A DNA stretch of 64,000 nucleotides from Rhea pennata (GCF_028389875.1 NC_084665.1:95151435-95215434); one strand, 5' to 3'; positions 1 to 12,500 are shown, counted from the first letter of the stretch. The notes: generated by a model not told the origin, from the sequence alone. A program made the numbers and translations.

Positions 1-1762
1 AAATGATACAAAGATTCCTTGTAATGGAAGTATCAAACTTCACTAAGCATAACAACAATGAGCTTCAGGAACACAAACAACTGTAACTAAACTACAGTAT
101 ACTAAAATTCAGTACACAGGCTTTATTTTTAAAGAGTCAAAAGAGAACTTTTAACATCTATGGAAAGGCAAACATTTTCTCACTGAGTAATTATTTTTAA
201 AGGCAGTGAAAATGAGGAAGTGCTATTGGTCATACAATACCTAAAACTGCAAAATAACATGTTAGCTTTGGAACTCCACCCAATTACAAGCCTTATATTC
301 AAGATATATCACCCAAAAGGCAGCTGAAGCAAAACATCCAGCTTTTGAGAGACTAGCCTACAGCTGGAGAGGAGCTCCAGCCATCTTCAGCTAAACACGC
401 TACCATGCTTATCCTGATCAAAAACCTAGCAAAACCCATAAAACCGTTCCAAGTTTCTATCAGTCCTTTCTATTACAGGGCACAGAGCAGGTCTGTCTTC
501 CAAATAGGGAGCAGTGCCTTCTGCAAAAACAACAATTTTGCTAGATGACAAAGCACTTGGTGATTATACAAGTGACAGAGATTATTTTCCAGTATGCACC
601 AGGTAAAGATTCAGCTATTACATATTTGTGTTATGGCGATATACAGTCATAATTAGTTGAACCATAGTAATCCAAAATTCCATTTTGGAGGAAGTTTATT
701 CTTAATTGTAGGTGATCCTGCCTCTAACAGTAAAGTCTGGTAGAAATAAAATTGCAACGGTGTATAGTAAGAGCTCCCAGTAGAAATGAGCTCAGAAATT
801 ACAAACACGATTGTAGATATGAAACCTAACATCCACTGCATAGTTCAATTCTCATCTGATGCGCTTCTGAATAACCTTTCCGTTAGACTGCTGTATTAAA
901 TCCTGTCATCAGTAGGATATTCATATTTTGCTAAATTGGACATGCCAAACAAACACAGTATTATATCCTACAACATTAATAAAAATACATCAGTAGTATG
1001 AACTTTGGTATAACTCCATGGTACTGAACAAAAACATTTTCATGATAATAACAAATACTCTTGCAGCTCTTTCTTGTAGATAAGATTTCTAAGTTTAGTA
1101 TTAATCATGTCATATAGCATTACGTTTTACTACATCAGCAAAATATCATCAATGCTCATGATAAAAACACCTAAAACATCTATGTGACAAGTCTTATTTT
1201 TTATAAGACAGGGAGAGTACACTTTGGTTACAGCCTATATGGCCAGAAAGTTGGGGTGCGTGACAGGAAGATTTTGCTCCAATGTTTCAATTTTACAATT
1301 GATTTTACACCATTCAAAAATCACACAGAATAAGCTATTCCAAATTCAGTGTCTTCCACTTCAAATTATTCTTTCATGAGAATTCCTGGAATAAGGATAC
1401 AAAGACATTCCCTTCCTTCTGCAGCACTTAAGAGTATTTGCCCATTAACAAAAACTTTTTAAAGGCCTGCTGACCAACCTGAGAAGGATAACCACAGCTC
1501 GCTAATTTATTTCCTCCAACCTTCACTGTGAAGTAGCTCTGCATAGAAGCTAACCTACTATTTAAAACACTTGAACTTCCTCGGGAAGAGTAAAGCTGCA
1601 GTTTCACGAAAGTATCTATTCTGATGTTGAAGTTACATATTATAACTTAAGCTGACCTAACAGCTCGCCAGAGAAGTGACCAGGAGATGTCCTACTCCTC
1701 TCAGCTGCAAAGTCTGCCTGCCCTCCCCAGTCCGATCCTGCTGCCCTAGCTCTTACACTTAC
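1..1762. other. AT-rich noncoding stretch, probably minus-strand intron
   Basis: I see no coding exon, RNA gene or recognisable mobile element here. The sequence is unique-looking and AT-rich. If the minus-strand exon at 8632-8581 is real, this stretch lies downstream of it and is most simply intron. About 1690-1760 is somewhat richer in G and C than its surroundings and abuts the candidate microexon. Confidence 0.5.
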
Positions 1763-1797
1763 CCTTTGCTGAACCCAGAGTTTGGCAAAGTGCCACT
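1763..1797 (-). CDS. Candidate 35-nt microexon of the minus-strand gene
   Basis: Reading the minus strand, a pyrimidine-containing acceptor ending in CTAG lies just upstream (plus 1798 onward). The segment is followed directly by the consensus donor GTAAGT (plus 1757-1762). It is 35 nt long. Exon 1 at 8632-8581 ends one base into a codon, so joining the two gives 36 nt, or 12 complete codons, with no stop and a phase-0 exit. The encoded residues would be EWHFAKLWVQQR, with the first E split across the junction. I do not recognise this peptide. Short segments with good splice sites also arise by chance in this window, so this is a hypothesis, not an established exon. Confidence 0.2.
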
Positions 1798-2449
1798 CTA
1801 GGAAGAACGCACACAGTAAGTTTAATCTTTTTGGCAAGAGACTGGTAAGGTCTGGGTTGGTGGACAGTGAGGGACCCACTACACGCTGAGGGCAGAGGGG
1901 CACAGAGGCACAACTCGTCCCACGGGGCATGGCGCTGGGGCCCAGGAGCCCCCTGAGCAGTGCAGCAGCTAACCATGTTCTAGTCCCTACACCCAAACCA
2001 GCTAATAATTTGCATTCTCTTTGCCTCCATGGCTTAAAAAATAGTTGGCATGCAGCTTGACATTCAAAATGGAGTTTGCAGCATAAGATAAAAGCAGGGA
2101 CTTTGCAATTTCATACAGTTCATTGCTCTAAGAAATCTGTACACACAATTTATCACTACTCTGTACAAAAGTATCACATCAAAATGATTTTACTGTTCTC
2201 CGGACAGTTTATTTTGAAAGAATTATTTTCACCCCTGATATTTGTGAGCTACAAATTATTTGTGTACGTTAACTACAAGACATCAGTACTTATGTTTGTA
2301 CTACAATCATTTTAACAACTAAATACTCCCATATATCATTAGAATACAATTCAATTCTTTCCATAGATTATTTAGACAAAAATTATTCAAGCAGCAGCAT
2401 TTCCTAAATGCTACTTCTTTAACTCACAGCAGACATTACATCAAAGATT

Positions 2450-2468
2450 AAAAAAAAAAAAAAAAAAA
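2450..2468. repeat. Poly(A) run, 19 A
   Basis: An uninterrupted run of 19 A on the plus strand. No retroposed sequence that I recognise lies directly upstream, so I treat it as a simple homopolymer. Confidence 0.95.
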
Positions 2469-3786
2469 CTTTCTCCGAAGTTATTTGCTCTTAATCATGC
2501 CTGTTAGTTACAATATCCAAGTAACCATTATCCATTCTGTATTCTAATTTATACTATGCTCTAACTCAGAGATTGGATCCCCTTCGGCACAATCTCCAGT
2601 TTTATGCAGGGAGATTACACCATATGAGAAAATTAAATAAACTTTCAGTACATTTACTATATTCTATTGGAAGTACTCAAAAGACATTTCAGGAATATAT
2701 GAATGCAGTAATGAGCTACTAAGCTCTAGTTATATGATGTTAGTAGTTCTCATAAAAAGCTTCCATCCTGTATGTTTGTGTCACAGGATTAGACAGTGAT
2801 TTAACGAAAAGAATTACACAGTTTGATTTTAGCCAGTTCTTTAAGCAACTGATTATCTCTTCCACTTTTCCTAAAGGAGAAGACATTTCTTGGCCTCAGC
2901 AGCAGAACGAAAAACACTTGATATCTTGCATTTCAGAAGGGTCAGGGAAATGGGTAGCCAGTTAGTTCCTTTTGTTTTATGATATCCAACAACACAGGCT
3001 GCTGAGCATCTATTAAGAAAGTGCCATTTACTCCTCCGAACCTGCAAACCGACTTGGCCAATACAGGACACCAACTTTGAATTTACTACAGTGTAAAACT
3101 GATGTTAATGCTCCTTATGACCAACTTCACCTGAAAATACTATACGTACTCTGCAGTTAAACAACAACAGGAAATTTAAAAATATATGCTTTTAAAAATT
3201 AAATATGCTAGATAAATCTATCATTGTGTTTAATTCTATAATGAATACAGGTAGTGAGAAAAATTAACACACTAGGCAAATTATTAACTTCAAACAAGCA
3301 GTGAAGTACAGAGCACAAAACAGTTTAACCTATGTAAGAACATCACTACCTAAAAAAAAATAAAAATCTAATTTTAAACTAAATAGGTGCTAAAGCGGTG
3401 GCAAAAGGGGAAGGAGGGAAAGGTACAATCTGCTTTTTCCCCAATGGAAGTGCCTTTCAGAACACGAAAAGATCTACTGTTGCCCTTCCCTCCCACTCCA
3501 AATAATTTCTCTCCTCTATCTCTACAGCCTCCCGCCCCTACAACAGCTCCATTTTTTTTATCTTGTTTTCTCAGCCTCCTAGACTATCTGAAGCTATCCT
3601 GCACGCTCTTCCACTCCTTTCTCCAGGATACACACACATATGCCTGCATACGCTCTCTCCCCTATGTTAGCAGTGAACTGAACCATGCGGAGGAAATACT
3701 GATACCTTCTCTTCAGGGCCACTAATTTTGATTTTGCTGTTCCATAAATACAACCAAGTTTCACAAAATTTCTAGTTCTAGTTTCT

Positions 3787-3817
3787 AGGAGTAGAGATCT
3801 CAAAGATCTCTACTCCT
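3787..3817. repeat. Perfect inverted repeat, 14-nt arms, 3-nt loop
   Basis: The arms at 3787-3800 and 3804-3817 are exact reverse complements around the spacer CAA, so either strand could form a compact hairpin. The arms contain the core AGATCT. No known element is attached to it. Confidence 0.9.
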
Positions 3818-6410
3818 CTGGAAAAACAAAAGAGTTCAAAAGCAATTGGTGGGATGGGAGGTGACAAGATGACAACAAAAGATGACTCTCAAAAAAACTC
3901 ACGTTTTTATAGAGCAGTATCTAAAAGTGACTAGAAGTACAGTTTGATGATCAGTCTCATATTATCTGCTACAAAACAAAATACCCTGACATCCCTCAGT
4001 TGTCTCAATTACAGACATAGCCAAAACTCTGTAGAAAAGGTGAAATGGTAGTGAAATCTATGCAGCATCTTCCAGAAACATGTCATAAAAGCCAAAATTG
4101 TTACTGAAACAAAAACAACAAATAACCCATTATGTATGTTATCCTTGCACAGAAAACTGAAGCAAAAGGCCAAAAAAATCCAAATAGTCTGATCATAAAA
4201 GCATCAGTGCAGGCAACACATTTGTAACTGTATCAAGGCATCCACTGATGCCATTATTATTTATAGCATTACTAATATTTTTATATTTATATATGTATTT
4301 ATAGAAAGAAGGGTATAAAGATGTCACTGGGAATATTCCTAATTCACTTTTTTTAAAAAAGCTATTAAAAGGCTAAAAAACCTACTAACAAAAAAGCAGC
4401 ATTTACTACCAAATCCAAATGCCAGAAAATGATGAATGAGACCTCCCATACAAGGTAACAGTCATGAGAGAGTCACAAATTTCTCACTGTCAGGTAGAAA
4501 ACTCCTCTCAAAAACATAAAAGAAAGGAAGAGAACATATCTGGACATTGAAAGGACTCACGGAGACTAGAGAAGACTTCAAAAACATAAAGTAAAAGAGT
4601 TTGAATTATGATAAAGAAAAGGAAGAATGTGAATGATACTTGAGACTTCCCTCCCACTCAGTCCTAACCTAACATCCTTCCAGAAGGAGATAAAAGTGTC
4701 AGACAATGGTTAAAAATAATTAAAATAAATAATAATTAAATTTTACTGTACAGAGAAAAATAGTGAGTAGAATCATAGCATGTGGAAAATTGTCATAGGT
4801 TCTCTCCAAACACAAATTAGGAAGGCAGAGCGAAGTTTGTACTATTCATGTCACAGTTTCTCAATAACATGAAAAATAAAAAGCAGGAAAGACTGCCCAC
4901 CATGCTTAATGGTAACCTCTACTTCTATAAATTAATATATACACACACTATGTTTTTCTGTGCCACTCTAGAACCTCAGCTTCCTTTAAGAAAATACAGA
5001 AATCCACAGCCTTCGGTTTTGTGCAGACAATTCTTTACATGGGAGATGAATAAAAAAAAGAAAGAGTAATCTTCCGGAGTCCTCAGGCAGATAATTCTAA
5101 AATTTTTTCTTCTGCTGCTAATGAGTAGTCCAAAGAGTTTTCACTATTATTAGGAAACCTGTAGCCAAGTAAATGGAATGAAAATTGAGCAAATTCCTGT
5201 ACTCACTGCATGGAAATCTCACAGCACCTCTGAAGGTAGGGACTGACAACATTCCCTAGAGAGGAGGTCCTCAAAAGGAAACTTCAAAATTAGTTTTCTC
5301 AGTATCACTACTGTAACCACCAGAAGACTGAGAAAACAGGAAGAGATTGTATGTTTCTCTTCTGGAGAATGCACACATTTAGGAATACTCCAAAGTTTGC
5401 CTGCTATCTATTGTACAAACATCATGGAAGAGAAACTTCAAACCTAGGATTGGAAGAAAGATTACAATCTCTTTGATGCTCCGTAATATCCGAAGAGTTA
5501 GAATATAAGAAGAGTTCCCACCATTTTTCAAAAGCACTCTCCATTCCTACAGTAAATGTTGAACATTTCCCCATCCTAAATCCAAAAAGAAATGTCTATC
5601 ATTGGGTTGTATTTCAGGTCTAACTATCAATTAAAAACCACAGGAATTCCTGCACATGTAAAAACCTCTATTTGCTAAATCTGTAGTTCCCCAAATCAGG
5701 AAAGAACTCCCGTGCAAGAGGGGTACTTTGTTAATATGAATTTCTGCATATTCTGTCCATTTGAAATCTTACTGGAGGAAAATAAATTCAGACTAGGCTT
5801 AATAACAAAAAGTATGATATCTTTCCAAAGTCTTCAGTATTTGAAATGTTGGTTCTGACATTTCAAGAAAAGTAAACATGCAATTCATAATATCAATGTG
5901 TATGATACATATCAATACATAATAAGCTCTATAACGATAACAAATACAGCCTTAAAGGGTCAGACATTAACCCTGAACCTTCCTCAGATTTCCCATAAAA
6001 TCATCTACACAATACAGCATAAAAAAATGACAACACATTATCTGTCATAGAGGTAGAAACGGACAAAAACTGAATACTAGTACAGTTATGCTGAAGAACA
6101 GCATTGCCAGAAAGGCAATAGATAAATCACGCAAAAAACACTTTTTTTTTCCAGAAAGACCATTTTGTATTTACTAGAGAATAAATTAAAAATATTAAAA
6201 GGAAGCACTTCAATAACAGAATAATAGCTACATTTCTGAACAGTAACTTTTGTTACACTAAATCAGAGAAAAGCAGTATTTTAATGGATGGTTGAAATCA
6301 AACCCCAAAAATCTGCAAAACTATCACACTTCAAGCAATCAATTTAACTGTATTCTTAAGCCTGATAGTCAACATAAGCATGATAGCACCAAAAGTTTCT
6401 GTGTACATAT

Positions 6411-6440
6411 ACACACACACACACACACGTATGTATGTAT
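6411..6440. repeat. Microsatellite (AC)9 followed by GTAT repeats
   Basis: An AC dinucleotide run at 6411-6428 is followed directly by GTATGTATGTAT. It is a simple sequence with no further implication. Confidence 0.95.
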
Positions 6441-8310
6441 TTTAAAATTACACTTCCCACTACATTGAGTTCAGTTACAGTGATAGAACTAACATCCATT
6501 TGGTACAGCACTCATTTGTTTTGCAAATTAATGACCGGGAGGGATAGAGAGTTCTTCCCCTCTCCTCTACTAGCCTTTAATGTAATACTCTTAAAAAGAC
6601 CAAGTAAACAACTTCGTTTTTACTCACATATACTACAAGAGAGTCTGTGAAATATACTCATACTAGCTATAACACCAGACTCTCACACTAATCCTCACCT
6701 TGCAGTTCAAGCTGCCCTGTTTCCTACTCTACGCATTTCTATCACGTTTTTGTCCAAGTTACACTTGTTTCACAAGTCTGACCCTCACTGTTTGTCTCAA
6801 GTCAGACCTTTGGGTAATGGCAATTCTAGTATCCCAGGCTGATCTAATACGCTCTTACGCGTTTCCAGATTACTGAGAAAAACACTTTCTCCTGTAAAGT
6901 TAACACTCCTTAAAAGAGCCTTTTAAGTAACATTTGAAAGCCTTCTTTTTCCTTTGCTTCAAAGTAGTAAAAATTTAGTCTGCTTTTACTAGATCTGCTG
7001 TATGAATACCATCCCACTTGGACGCGGTCCACCTCAGAAACTTCTTGCCACCGCAGTCCACATTACGTTTGTGTCATACAGAATTCCTAACACACACGTG
7101 CATGCACACTCTCACAGTCTTACGTTTCTTACTGTGTTTTTAGTCCTAAAATTGACAAGCCCCCACATAACGGGAAAATGAAAGACACTAACTGAAAACT
7201 TCATCCACTGATCATCGAATATGGAAACTTCCAACGGGAATGCTGTGCAGCATTAAGTTGATATCAACTTTGGAAAGGAATCTCGAAAGTAAAGAGTGTG
7301 TGTATACTGCACACATGCACATACTGCAGATATGAAACCCATCTTTTGTGAGCCACCTGCCTGAGCAGTGTGCAGCCATGGGGCACACGAGAGACAGCAA
7401 ACAGCCTTCATCCTGACACTTGTCATTCTTCTAGGAGTATGCACAAACCGCACTATTCAGAGTGCAGGAAAAACACGAGGTGTTTGCACGTCACCACTAC
7501 ACACTGTCAAGACAGAGGGGAGGTAACATGACAGGAGTTATTAACCAGAAGCAGTTTCTGAACACCAGAACTTCTGATTAATTTTTTGACACAAGTAGTG
7601 TTTTGTTCATGCAATACTTTTAGCCCAGAACCTCTACTAAAAAAGCGCAGAAAGCCCAACACCCCACAGCAACAGAAACCAGTAAGAGGTATGTTCAGTG
7701 TAACATATGTGCTACAAAATCTTCAATACTAAACTCTTGCTATCCCCAACTTGAAAAACTCTAGTTGTGAAAAGGAATTTGTTTCATTACTGTTTTCTTT
7801 TTCCTTCATAGTCATAATGGTAAGGATTTAGCAGATTACCTGCCTGTGTCAATAATCTATGTGCTCCCAGCAATTTTGCAAGACCGCATCAGCAGATTTT
7901 TTTTAATCGGTTAAACTGTAAAAGCTCAACAAATAAATACATTCGAATTCCATCACAAATTGTACTTAGGAGCTTTAAAGGGAGGAAAAAAAATGTACGT
8001 TAAAAAAAAAATTACTGCAGGTTTTGTGAAACGCTAAAGGCTCCTTTGAGCTACAGCCGACAGACGGACCCTCATCCCAGTAACATGAACGCAGGAGTAA
8101 GAGCGGAGCCCCCGGCACAGGCTCCCTTCAGCCCGCCCTCGGGAGCGGCGCGGCGCCGGGAGCCTGGCGGCGGGGCGGGCGCAGGCCGGGCCGGGGCCTG
8201 GGCGCCGCCGGGCGGACCCGCGCCCGCCGCCTCACCGAGCGCCGCCGCCGCGGTCGCCCCCTCTGCCCCACAAAGAACCGCCGCGCTCTCGCAGCCGAGG
8301 GATCGTTTTT

Positions 8311-8364
8311 AGGAGAAAGAAAGAAAAAGAAAAAGAAAAAAAAAAAAAAGAGGAGGAGGAGGAA
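8311..8364. repeat. 54-nt pure purine tract
   Basis: Every base on the plus strand from 8311 to 8364 is A or G: an AAAG/AAAAG part, then a run of A, then GAG/GGA triplets. It sits at the edge of the CpG island, inside the proposed intron of the minus-strand gene. There it is a pyrimidine tract on the sense strand. Such mirror-like purine tracts can adopt triplex structures, which is inference here. Confidence 0.9.
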
Positions 8365-8580
8365 TCGGGCCACCCGCACTAACCCCTCCCTCGCCCGCAG
8401 GTCTCCCTCCACCAAGCCCACCCCCCGCGGCACCCACCCTTCCCCCACCGCCAGGCCGCCGCTCATTGTCGCCGTCCCCCGGGCACCGGCGCCCCGGCCC
8501 GCGCCGCGCCCCGCCGCCCGCCCGCCCGCGGGCCAGGGCAGCCGCGGGGCCGCGCGAGCCCCCTCCCGCCATGCACGCAC

Positions 8581-8632
8581 CTTCCAGAAACAAGCTGTCC
8601 CTGCAGCCGCCACCGCCGCCGCCGCCGGCCAT
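8581..8632 (-). CDS. First coding exon of an unidentified minus-strand gene (partial)
   Basis: On the minus strand an ATG at 8632-8630 lies in a good initiation context (GAAG before it, G after it). It opens a frame coding for Met-Ala, seven glycines and then CRDSLFLE. After 17 codons plus one base there is a donor reading GAAG|GTGCGT, so the exon ends at 8581. The frame is also open upstream, so an earlier start inside the island cannot be excluded. The CpG island location, start context, glycine-rich N terminus and donor all fit the first exon of a widely expressed nuclear or cytosolic protein. I do not recognise the protein. The remaining exons must lie to the left, mostly outside the window; the segment at 1797-1763 is a phase-compatible candidate. 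Confidence 0.5.
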
Positions 8633-9178
8633 CTTCGCGCTGCCGAGCGCGGCCGCCTCACTCCATCGCCCCGCGCGGCGGCGGGGCCCGGCCCTTCCCC
8701 CGGCCTGCGCGCTCCGCCGCCCGCCCCCACTGCGGAAGCCGCTGCGACCCGCAGCGGCGGCGCCGCCGCCGAGGCCCGTCCCTCTGCTGCTCCCCAGTCC
8801 GCACGCTCCGCGGCCCGGGCCGCGCTGCCTTCCGGCCGCGGGGCGGGAGGAAGCGCGGCGGCGCGCCCGCTCCTCCCTCGCCCTGCCCGCCGCCAGCGGC
8901 CCCCCGGGCGGGCGGGAGCGAGCGCGGCCGGGCCGCGCCGATGGCGGCCGCCGGCGCACACGGGCCTGGCTGAGGCGCCGCCGGCGGCTCCTGCGAGCGC
9001 ACGGGCAGGGCGACGAGAGGGGAGGCGGCGCGCCCCGCTGCCGCCCCTCTCGCCCATGAACGGCGCGGCCTCGCTAGCGCTGCCCGGCGGGGACCCCCGG
9101 CGCGGCGCGGCCCGGCTCCTGCCCGCGGGGCTGCGCGGGCGAGGCGCCGCCGGCTGCCCCCAGCCCCGCGACGAGAAA

Positions 9179-9277
9179 ATGGCCGCGGCAGCACCGCGCT
9201 CGGTCGCGCCGTGCGGCGCCGCGGCGCCCCCGCTCCCCCCTTTACCAGCCGGGCGGCAGCGGCGGCGCCTCTCGCGG
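9179..9277 (+). CDS. Possible first coding exon of an unidentified plus-strand gene (partial)
   Basis: An ATG at 9179 in a strong context (A at -3, G at +4) opens 33 codons, rich in Ala, Pro and Arg. They end exactly at a consensus donor, CGCGG|GTGAGC, with GT at 9278-9279, leaving phase 0. The same frame extends upstream to another ATG at 9056 in a weaker context. The ATGGCCGC around the start is also YY1-like, as is common at housekeeping start codons. The translation has low complexity typical of CpG-island first exons, so its content gives no clue to identity and I do not recognise it. It could equally be a noncoding first exon of a divergent transcript. Confidence 0.35.
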
Positions 9278-9496
9278 GTGAGCGGCCGGCTCGGGCCGCC
9301 TCGAGCGAGGCCCGTGCGCGGCGAGCGGGGGCGCGGCGCCCCCTGCGCCGGCTCCTGCCCCTCCGCGGCCCTGGCGGGGGTTGTTTATGTTCGAGCCCCA
9401 GCGCCGGCTTCTGCGGTGGCGGCCGGGCGGCGTTGCTAACCGTACCTGGGCAGAAACTGCAAGTCACGGCCCTGCGTGTGCTTGACTTCCAAAATT

Positions 9497-9513
9497 AAAA
9501 AAAAAAAAAAAAA
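9497..9513. repeat. Poly(A) run, 17 A
   Basis: A homopolymer just outside the CpG island. No retrogene upstream is evident. Confidence 0.95.
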
Positions 9514-12500
9514 TCACTTCCAGCGTTTAGGCTTTTGTTTTTACAAAAGCTTTCTTTTGAAACTCAAACGTGCGACTGCAAGCTAAATTCTGGCAATCTA
9601 GGATTAGGGAAAACGATAGAGTTTCTTTTCCTGGGCAGGTTCCTTCACATGGATTTCTACTAACCCTGCTTCTGCTGCGGGGTTGGGAAGATGCTGTGCC
9701 TGATTTAAAGTTTTAAATTCAGGTAAAGTTTCTGGTTTTAAAACGGCTGTAAGCCCTGAAAAGTGAGCTTACAAAGCTCCGATTAAGCTCAGGAGCATGT
9801 AGACTAAAGCTTTGGATGGGGTAAGTTCAAGTACCTAGAGCATAGGAAGGTTAAAACCTAGATAGGTGAAAACTGCTAATTTTCTATATTTTTTTTTCAT
9901 TATTGAGTTTTCCGTATTGACACCAACCCTATTCATAAGCAAATGTGTTTAAAAACCTTTCCAGTGATGGAGCATGTTCACGCTGGTAAGCGAACAGGAG
10001 GTACAAATAAGGAGGAACCGAATTCCAGGCCTGGAAGAAGACGGAAAGACGTTAAACTGCTCCCTGGTGCTGTGTACCACCAGCAGAACCAGTATGAACA
10101 TTGATAAAGAGTTCAGAAGGCTCAAACAGCGCTGGTAAGCGTACATCTTGCAGTCTTTAAAATCTCCACGGCAAAAAGATGTTTGCCAAAAGAGCAATCG
10201 CAAAATACTCTTGTTTCATTAAGAATAAAATGAACAGGATTCAACAAGGAAAAAATCAGTGCAGGTTGCCTATTCTAAAACTTGATGACAATATGCATTT
10301 AACAGAAACCTAACATCAGAAGACAAAGAAACAAAAAAACAGAGAAGGAAATTTGAAGACTAATCTTACAAAAATATTCCATTGTGTCTCAGAGGGGCAT
10401 CATGTGGACGGAAGGGTTTATGGGAGGGTCACAGTGTTAATCCACAAAAACAAGTTCCTGTTGGCAGTTGAGACCAAACTGCTTAAAGCCTTCCTAATTC
10501 TTCATAAACTTTTAAAGACTGGGAAGGGAGTTTTCTGAATTAATGTTTGATATAGTGATGTGTTTTTATTTATTGAGTGAAGTTACCAAATGCAACTTCG
10601 TAGTTTTATTTTTGATGAGCTGCAGAACAGTATAAATTATTTTTTTTAAAGAATAGCTCAGAAGTGAATAAATTAACAATACTCAACTGTGTGATGGTTG
10701 ATTTTAGACTTCTTTTCATGATAACATGATACTTATTATAAAGAAGAGCTGCAAATTATGTCTCACTGCAATGCCATCTTTTTCCTTTATTTGAAAACTC
10801 TTGAAGGCTATAAAAAGTAATAATATGCACTATAATCTCTTGTTTATTTGATATTTTTATTAAGCTTTTATGAGTAGTCCAGTTCCTACCTTTAGAGGTT
10901 TTCATTTGAGAAGTTTTCATTTTTTTTCATTTGAAACATATTTGAGAGGGAATGCAATACCAGTGGCACTCAAGTTTTACAAAAGCTTTTCAGCATCTTC
11001 TTAACTTTGCTCAAAACCCGAAAACTGCTTCTATGTATAGGAAATAACTGAGTGATCAATGTGAAAGACAAAATCAGCATTCCCCTTCCTGCTAAAGGAA
11101 ATAGTACAGAATGCTGAGTTTCCTTTTGCTTCTCAGTTGAAATGTTAATTACATTCACGGAGTAAGAGCCCAGGGATGAAACGCATTAGATTGTTACTTC
11201 CTGGCCTCTAGCAACTGCTAGAAGTTGACTAGTCCCACTGTGGGCTGTGGACAGTCGCAGAACTCTGAAAGTCCTGAATTTGCGAACACTTGCGTGTATG
11301 TAGCGCTACTCACACAGTACTGCATCGACTGAACAGCTGATGTTAGGCAATGTCATATTCTTTAAGAACTATTATTTATTAGAAATCTCATCTTTCTGTC
11401 CCTTCCCACAATGAAAAATTTCTTTTGTTATTAAGAAAAATGTGACTTTAATGATTCAGTACTAAAATGATGAATAAAAGTTTAAGTCTTTTTTCTTTGG
11501 ATTTCTGATTCTTTCCAATTACTTCTTGTTTTGCCCCTGTCTGGTAAGGTTAGCCAACAAAAAAGGGGCGACTACTTTGTAGAAACTCTATTTCCTTAAT
11601 TAGGTAATAAGATGGGATTGGGATTACAATTTTACAGTTTTGGTAGTCATGATAGTATACGTTACTTGTTTTTCTTTGCTGTTATATCTATATACAGGTT
11701 TGATGGAGTTAATTTATAGGCACCTTGGATTTAAAAAAATGTTATTTGCAACCTATGAATCCCTTCTACAGAATATAAATCAATGCTTTTTAACAGTATT
11801 TCTTTTGAGAAAACTATGATTATGAACTATACTTATTTTTCACTATTTTCTTCTGTTGTTCTTAGATTATTCCTTAAAATATTATCAGTACACAGTCTCT
11901 GTCCTTTATTTAAAAAAAATAATTTTCCTGCTCTGCTTGTGACCTGATGCTTGTTTTTCTCTGTGAACTTTAAAAGCAAAATCAAACTTATTTCTTGTTC
12001 TTACTATGTCACAAGCAATTAAAAATAGCTTTATCTGATATATTTCAAGACAGCTCACATACTGTAGTAAAATCTTCAGAAAGATTCCTAAGAGGAAGAG
12101 TACCATTCTTCTTTGTGTTAGGATTTCTAACAACGTATCAAGATACAGAAAAGTTTTTTTTTGTTACATTTTAATATCAAATATAGCTTGCACTATTATG
12201 GGTTGTATATTATGTTGGTCTAACATATTTTCTTAACTTTTCCTTGAAGGAATCCTGGTTTTTAAAATCTAATCAGCCTACCTCAAAACATAATACTGTG
12301 TTGTTACAGAATAGCCATAATAAAAAAATACCCATTAAGTTTTCTGTTATGTCATGAACATTTTGAGAATAAAAAGCCTGTTATTCATTGCTGTGGCTGT
12401 TGCTTAAATATTTGTTTCATCCTTTTAGTCAGTGCTGTACTGTAACCATTTAAACAGAAACAATTATGATCTAAATCTGTGAATTCTCTTATAGGACTAT

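Larger units (their letters stand above)
1798..8045. other. AT-rich noncoding stretch, probable intron 1 of the minus-strand gene
   Basis: About 6.2 kb of AT-rich DNA without any reading frame I can support. It contains a poly(A) run, a CA microsatellite and a small perfect inverted repeat, which are listed separately. I found no further convincing splice-bounded exon on the minus strand. A 23-nt segment ending at a GTGAGT near 5202-5230 is too short and too weakly bounded to call. Confidence 0.5.
8046..9440. promoter_or_regulatory. CpG island, probable bidirectional TATA-less promoter
   Basis: An abrupt change from AT-rich flanks to very GC- and CpG-dense sequence across about 1.4 kb, by far the strongest such region in the window. 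I see no TATA or CCAAT box. There are several GC boxes, for example the run at 8906-8916. There is an ETS-type CTTCCGG at 8829-8835 and a YY1-type core ATGGCGGC at 8941-8948. Further ATGGCC contexts sit at both proposed start codons. First-exon signals face outward on both strands, with ATGs at 8632 minus and 9179 plus, about 550 bp apart. This is the usual architecture of a housekeeping-type divergent promoter. The many long open frames inside the island are a by-product of GC richness. Confidence 0.85.

Noticed and set aside
4760-4785. AGAATCATAGCATG resembling a CR1 3' tail
   Set aside because: The match is about a dozen bases with no further collinear CR1 sequence.
9336-9349. CTCF-like GCGCCCCCTGCGCC in the island
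   Set aside because: Several core positions mismatch, and such strings are expected in GC-rich islands.
8128-9467. Several open frames of 95-309 codons on both strands of the CpG island
   Set aside because: They overlap one another in many frames and consist of Ala/Arg/Gly/Pro. Stop codons are simply rare in such GC-rich DNA. Only the two short splice-bounded starts are kept.
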